Positions 60,519 through 64,000 of a stretch of DNA of 64,000 nt are shown piece after piece. Under the pieces are notes generated by a model. The model did no database searches and was not told where the DNA came from. It was given only the letters and a program-made list of their open reading frames with translations. Numbering within the stretch: the first letter of the stretch is position 1; each line of letters begins with the position of its first letter. Location of the stretch: contig NZ_CP063373.1 of the NCBI RefSeq assembly GCF_015160855.1, positions 9,337,001 to 9,401,000 on the forward strand, read 5' to 3'. The DNA comes from Streptomyces ferrugineus. Its GTDB lineage: Bacteria; Actinomycetota; Actinomycetes; Streptomycetales; Streptomycetaceae. A program made the translations under genes and the position numbers.

Positions 60519-62225
60519 CTACGTGGTGGACCGCCGCCGCCGAGCCCCCGGCCGACGCTCACTCGGCCGAGTAACCGCGTCCCCGGCCTCCAGCGCGGCG
60601 GCCCTCCGCCGCATCCCGAAGTCGGCCAACGCCTCGGCCAACTTGTGCACCGACGGCTCCGGAGCCATCACATCCACCCGGAGCCCGTGCTCCTCGGCAG
60701 TCTTCGCGGTGGCGGGCCCGATACACGCGATCACCGTCACGTTGTGCGGCTTCCCGGCGATCCCCACCAGATTCCGCACGGTCGACGACGACGTGAAGAG
60801 AACGGCATCGAAGCCACCCCCCTTGATCGCCTCCCGAGTCTCCGCCGGCGGCGGCGAGGCCCGCACGGTCCGATACGCCGTGACGTCGTCGACCTCCCAG
60901 CCGAGCTCGATCAGCCCGGCGACCAGCGTCTCCGTGGCGATGTCGGCCCGAGGCAGGAACACCCGGTCGATCGGATCAAAGACCGGATCGTACGGCGGCC
61001 AGTCCTCCAGCAGCCCCGCGGCCGACTGCTCCCCACTCGGCACGAGATCCGGCTTCACACCGAAGGCGATCAGCGCCTTGGCCGTCTGCTCCCCCACCGC
61101 CGCGACCTTGATCCCGGCGAACGCCCGGGCATCGAGCCCGTACTCCTCGAACTTCTCCCGCACGGCCTTGACCGCGTTCACCGAGGTGAAGGCGATCCAC
61201 TCGTACCGCCCGGTCACCAGCCCCTTGACCGCCCGCTCCATCTGCTGGGGCGTCCGCGGCGGCTCGACGGCGATCGTCGGCACCTCGTGCGGCACGGCCC
61301 CGTACGACCGCAACTGGTCGGAGAGAGACGCCGCCTGCTCCTTCGTCCGCGGCACCAGCACCCGCCACCCGAAGAGCGGCTTGGACTCGAACCACGACAG
61401 CTGATCACGCTGAGCAGTGGCGGAACGCTCACCGACCACGGCTATCACCGGTCGCCCGCCCTCGGGCGACGGCAGCACCTTGGCCTGCTTCAGCGTCTGC
61501 GCGATGGTCCCGAGCGTCGCGCTCCAGGTCCGCTGACGCGTGGTCGTACCGGCGACGGTGACCGTCAACGGCGTATCGGGCTTGCGCCCCGCCGACACCA
61601 GCTCACCGGCGGCCGCACCCACGGCGTCGAGCGTCGTCGAGACGACGACGGTCCCGTCGGACGCGCCCACCTCGGTCCAGCACCGGTCCGAGGCCGTCCG
61701 CGCGTCCACGAATCGCACGTCCGTGCCCTGCGCGTCCCGCAGCGGCACCCCGGCATACGCGGGCACGCCCACGGCCGCCGCCACGCCCGGCACGACCTCG
61801 AACGGCACGCCCGCCGCGGCGCACGCCAGCATCTCCTCGGTGGCGTACGCGTCGAGCCCGGGATCCCCGGACACCGCACGCACGACCCGCCTGCCGCTGC
61901 GCGCGGCCTCCATGACAAGATGTGCGGCATCCCGCACCGCGGGTGACCCAGCGGTTGTCGACGCGCCGTCAACAACCGCTAGTTGAGGCGTGCCTGTGCC
62001 CGGCGCGGCGTCCCCATCGGGACCCGTGTCCGTGTGCACTTCGGCGACACCGGTTCTGGTGTGCTTGCGTACCACGTCGAGCACTTCGTGCTCGGCGACG
62101 AGTACATCGGCGTTCGCCAGCGCCTCGACGGCACGCAGAGTCAGCAGCCCCGGATCCCCGGGTCCGGCACCGAGGAAGGTGACGTGCCCGTGTTCAAGGC
62201 CGGCGGGAAGGGTGGTGGGGCTCAA
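60519..62225 (-). CDS. hemD: Bifunctional uroporphyrinogen-III C-methyltransferase / uroporphyrinogen-III synthase
   Basis: 568 residues from TTG 62225, overlapping the hemC stop (TTGA). The N-terminal half is SUMT/CobA-like (HVTFLGAGPGDPGLLTLRAVEAL, SGDPGLDAYATEEM, VPGVAAAVGVPAYAGVPL). The C-terminal half is HemD (LFGWRVLVPRTKEQAASLSDQLRSYGAVPHEVPTIAVEPP, FTSSSTVRNLVG). Such actinobacterial fusions act at the uroporphyrinogen-III branch point; the N-terminal domain lacks some usual SUMT residues, so methyltransferase activity is uncertain. Confidence 0.92.
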   Translation of the reverse strand: MSPTTLPAGLEHGHVTFLGAGPGDPGLLTLRAVEALANADVLVAEHEVLDVVRKHTRTGVAEVHTDTGPDGDAAPGTGTPQLAVVDGASTTAGSPAVRDAAHLVMEAARSGRRVVRAVSGDPGLDAYATEEMLACAAAGVPFEVVPGVAAAVGVPAYAGVPLRDAQGTDVRFVDARTASDRCWTEVGASDGTVVVSTTLDAVGAAAGELVSAGRKPDTPLTVTVAGTTTRQRTWSATLGTIAQTLKQAKVLPSPEGGRPVIAVVGERSATAQRDQLSWFESKPLFGWRVLVPRTKEQAASLSDQLRSYGAVPHEVPTIAVEPPRTPQQMERAVKGLVTGRYEWIAFTSVNAVKAVREKFEEYGLDARAFAGIKVAAVGEQTAKALIAFGVKPDLVPSGEQSAAGLLEDWPPYDPVFDPIDRVFLPRADIATETLVAGLIELGWEVDDVTAYRTVRASPPPAETREAIKGGGFDAVLFTSSSTVRNLVGIAGKPHNVTVIACIGPATAKTAEEHGLRVDVMAPEPSVHKLAEALADFGMRRRAAALEAGDAVTRPSERRPGARRRRSTT

Positions 62226-63181
62226 TGTGCTCGCTCCCCCATCAGACCGGCCGCGCCCTGGGCAAGCATCTCGGTGGCGAGTTCGCGACCGAGCGCCAGC
62301 GCTTGGTCGTGCGTCTCGGGCACGGGACCGGTGGTGGACAGCTGCACCATGCGCGAGCCGTCGGTCGTACCGACGACGCCGCGCAGGCGCATTTCCTTGA
62401 CAATCTGCCCGTCGGCCAACAGGTCGGCCAGCGCGCCCACAGGGGCGGAGCAGCCGGCCTCCAGGGCGGCGAGCAGTGATCGCTCGGCGGTCACGGCGAC
62501 CCGCGTGAACGGGTCGTCGAGCTCGCCGAGCGCGGCGATCAGGTCCGCGTTGTCCGCGGTGCACTCGATCGCCAGGGCCCCCTGGCCGGGGGCGGGCAAA
62601 ACAGTGTCGACCGACAGGAAGTCGGTCACTTCATCGATACGGCCGATGCGCTGCAACCCAGCCGCAGCGAGCACCACCGCATCCAGCTCACCATCGCGCA
62701 CGAACCGGATCCGCGTATCCACGTTCCCGCGAATCGCAACCGTCTCGATATCCAGCCCATGGCTGCGCGCGTACGCGTTCAGCTGCGCCATCCGGCGCGG
62801 CGAGCCCGTACCGATGCGCGCCCCGCGCGGCAGGTCGGTGAACTTCAGGGCGTCCCGGGCGACGATCACGTCGCGCGGGTCCTCACGCACCGGAACGGCC
62901 GCCAGGGCCAGCTCCTCGGGCTGCGCGGTCGGCAGGTCCTTCAGCGAGTGCACCGCGAAGTCGACCTCGCCCCTGAGCAGCGCGTCGCGCAGGGCGGTGA
63001 CGAACACGCCGGTGCCGCCGATCTGGGCGAGGGCCTCGCGCGAGACATCGCCGTACGTGGTGATCTCGACGAGTTCGACGGGCCGTCCGGTCACCCGGCG
63101 CACGGCGTCGGCGACCTGCCCGGACTGGGCCATGGCGAGCTTGCTGCGCCTGGTGCCGAGGCGTAGTGGCTGCTGAGTCAT
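62222..63181 (-). CDS. hemC: Porphobilinogen deaminase (hydroxymethylbilane synthase)
   Basis: 319 residues. LRLGTRRSKLAMAQSGQVAD, DFAVHSLKDLPT, GTGSPRRMAQL, and the dipyrromethane-cofactor Cys in LLAALEAGCSAPVGALA. Polymerises four porphobilinogens. ATG overlaps the hemA stop (ATGA) and its stop overlaps hemD, so hemA-hemC-hemD form a coupled operon. Confidence 0.97.
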   Translation of the reverse strand: MTQQPLRLGTRRSKLAMAQSGQVADAVRRVTGRPVELVEITTYGDVSREALAQIGGTGVFVTALRDALLRGEVDFAVHSLKDLPTAQPEELALAAVPVREDPRDVIVARDALKFTDLPRGARIGTGSPRRMAQLNAYARSHGLDIETVAIRGNVDTRIRFVRDGELDAVVLAAAGLQRIGRIDEVTDFLSVDTVLPAPGQGALAIECTADNADLIAALGELDDPFTRVAVTAERSLLAALEAGCSAPVGALADLLADGQIVKEMRLRGVVGTTDGSRMVQLSTTGPVPETHDQALALGRELATEMLAQGAAGLMGERAH

Positions 63182-64000
63182 CGTGGGCCTCGGTTCTTCT
63201 CGGTGCTGTCCTCGGCGCGGGAGACGGAGGCCACCGTCTCCTGGTCGAGGTCGAACAGGGTCCGCAGGGCATCCGCGTACCCCGCGCCGCCGGGTTCGGA
63301 CGCGAGCTGCTTGACCCGCACGGTCGGCGCGTGCAGCAGCTTGTCGACCACGCGGCGCACGGTCTGGGTGATCTCGCTGCGGTGCTTGTCGTCGAGGCCC
63401 GGCAGCCGGCCCTCCAGGCGGGCGATCTCGCTCGCCACGACATCGGCGGCCATCGTGCGCAGCGCGACGACGGTGGGCGTGATGTGCGCGGCCCGCAGCG
63501 CCGCCCCGAAGGCCGCGACCTCGTCGGAGACGATACGGCGGACCTGGTCGACGTCGGCCGCCATCGGAGCGTCGGCGGAGGCCTCGGCCAGCGACTCGAT
63601 GTCGACCAGCCGCACCCCGGCCAGCCGGTGCACGGCGGCGTCGATGTCGCGGGGCATGGCGAGGTCGAGGAGCGACAGGGCCGGCGCGGGGCGGGGCACC
63701 TCGGCGACCGGCTCGGGCCTGCGGCGCTCGGGGATGCGGCCGACGGTGGCCACGGTCGCGGCGAGCGCGGTGATCAGCTCGGCGTCCGCCTCGGGGCTGC
63801 GCCGGCCGGCCTCGCGCCGGTCGACGGCACTGCCCGCCGCCCACGCCGCGTGCTGCTCCAGCGTGGCCGCGTCCATCCCGGCGACGGCGGCCTCGCCCAG
63901 CACAGAGAAACCTCCCTGCACGGCGGTGAGGTCCAGCGGACAGTTCTCGTCGGTGCCGACGCTGGTGGGCGGCAGCGGGGTCTGCCGTACGTCGGCGGGC
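63178..64000 (-). CDS. hemA: Glutamyl-tRNA reductase (5' end off window)
   Basis: The C-terminal 273 residues are visible: FSVLGEAAVAGMDAATLEQHAAW, LLDLAMPRDIDAAVHRLAGVRLVDIESLAEAS, then the dimerisation helices VVALRTMAADVVASEIARLEGRLPGL and RRVVDKLLHAPTVRVKQLASEPGG. The NADPH and catalytic domains lie to the right of base 64000. It makes glutamate-1-semialdehyde for HemL. A Pro/Thr-rich linker precedes the visible part. Confidence 0.95.
   Translation of the reverse strand, partial: PADVRQTPLPPTSVGTDENCPLDLTAVQGGFSVLGEAAVAGMDAATLEQHAAWAAGSAVDRREAGRRSPEADAELITALAATVATVGRIPERRRPEPVAEVPRPAPALSLLDLAMPRDIDAAVHRLAGVRLVDIESLAEASADAPMAADVDQVRRIVSDEVAAFGAALRAAHITPTVVALRTMAADVVASEIARLEGRLPGLDDKHRSEITQTVRRVVDKLLHAPTVRVKQLASEPGGAGYADALRTLFDLDQETVASVSRAEDSTEKNRGPR

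Overview
The window is high-GC chromosomal DNA of a Streptomyces or very close actinobacterium. The evidence is strongly G/C-biased third codon positions, GTG/TTG starts with overlapping stop/start junctions, scarce TTA codons confined to regulatory or accessory-type genes, and typical streptomycete families (DUF2637, CGNR/ABATE, DUF4253, TPR-fused XRE regulators).

Left core region (1-15.6 kb): a UbiD-family menaquinone decarboxylase runs off the left edge, then small hypotheticals, a bldA-type transglutaminase-like gene, and a short metabolic run (cytosine-type deaminase, 2-oxoglutarate oxygenase, stand-alone condensation domain). A tight minus-strand run follows: cytochrome c maturation system II (ccsB, resB, ccdA, resA), a secreted polysaccharide deacetylase-like lipoprotein, a histidine phosphatase and hemL. 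A conserved hypothetical gene ends this region and is the integration target.

Integrated element (about 15.5-33.26 kb): a 22-bp perfect direct repeat (attL 15523-15544, attR 33236-33257) bounds about 17.7 kb. The element supplies a synonymous replacement for the 3' end and terminator of the gene it enters. Pairs of AGGGCACAT sites spaced 11 bp lie just inside both ends. Its backbone is a tyrosine integrase, an XRE repressor, a small excisionase-like HTH protein, a DUF3631 ATPase whose 5' coding region holds a dense GGGGACC/GGTCCCC array (candidate origin), a MobC-like protein and a relaxase. No FtsK/TraB or type IV secretion gene is visible, so it looks integrative and mobilizable. Cargo: a graspetide RiPP locus (precursor, ATP-grasp ligase with an apparent frameshift, PIMT-like methyltransferase), regulators (anti-sigma-type ATPase, XRE-TPR), GNAT, YdcF, an unassigned gene, a decayed IS5-type transposase, and an EACC1 + caspase conflict pair whose caspase continues into GAF, PAS and a truncated GGDEF domain.

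Right core region (33.3-64 kb): EamA/LysR divergent pair, CGNR regulator, Ser/Thr kinase relic, two-component system, LLM monooxygenase with FMN reductase, an AraC regulator and small genes, RtcB, two lipoproteins, a DUF2637 membrane protein, class I lysS, argS, a secreted peptidoglycan-binding protein next to two membrane-anchored HTH regulators that both carry TTA codons, an aminotransferase, and finally the heme genes hemB and hemD-hemC-hemA (hemA runs off the right edge). hemACDB, hemL and cytochrome c maturation lying in one neighbourhood matches the mycobacterial arrangement.
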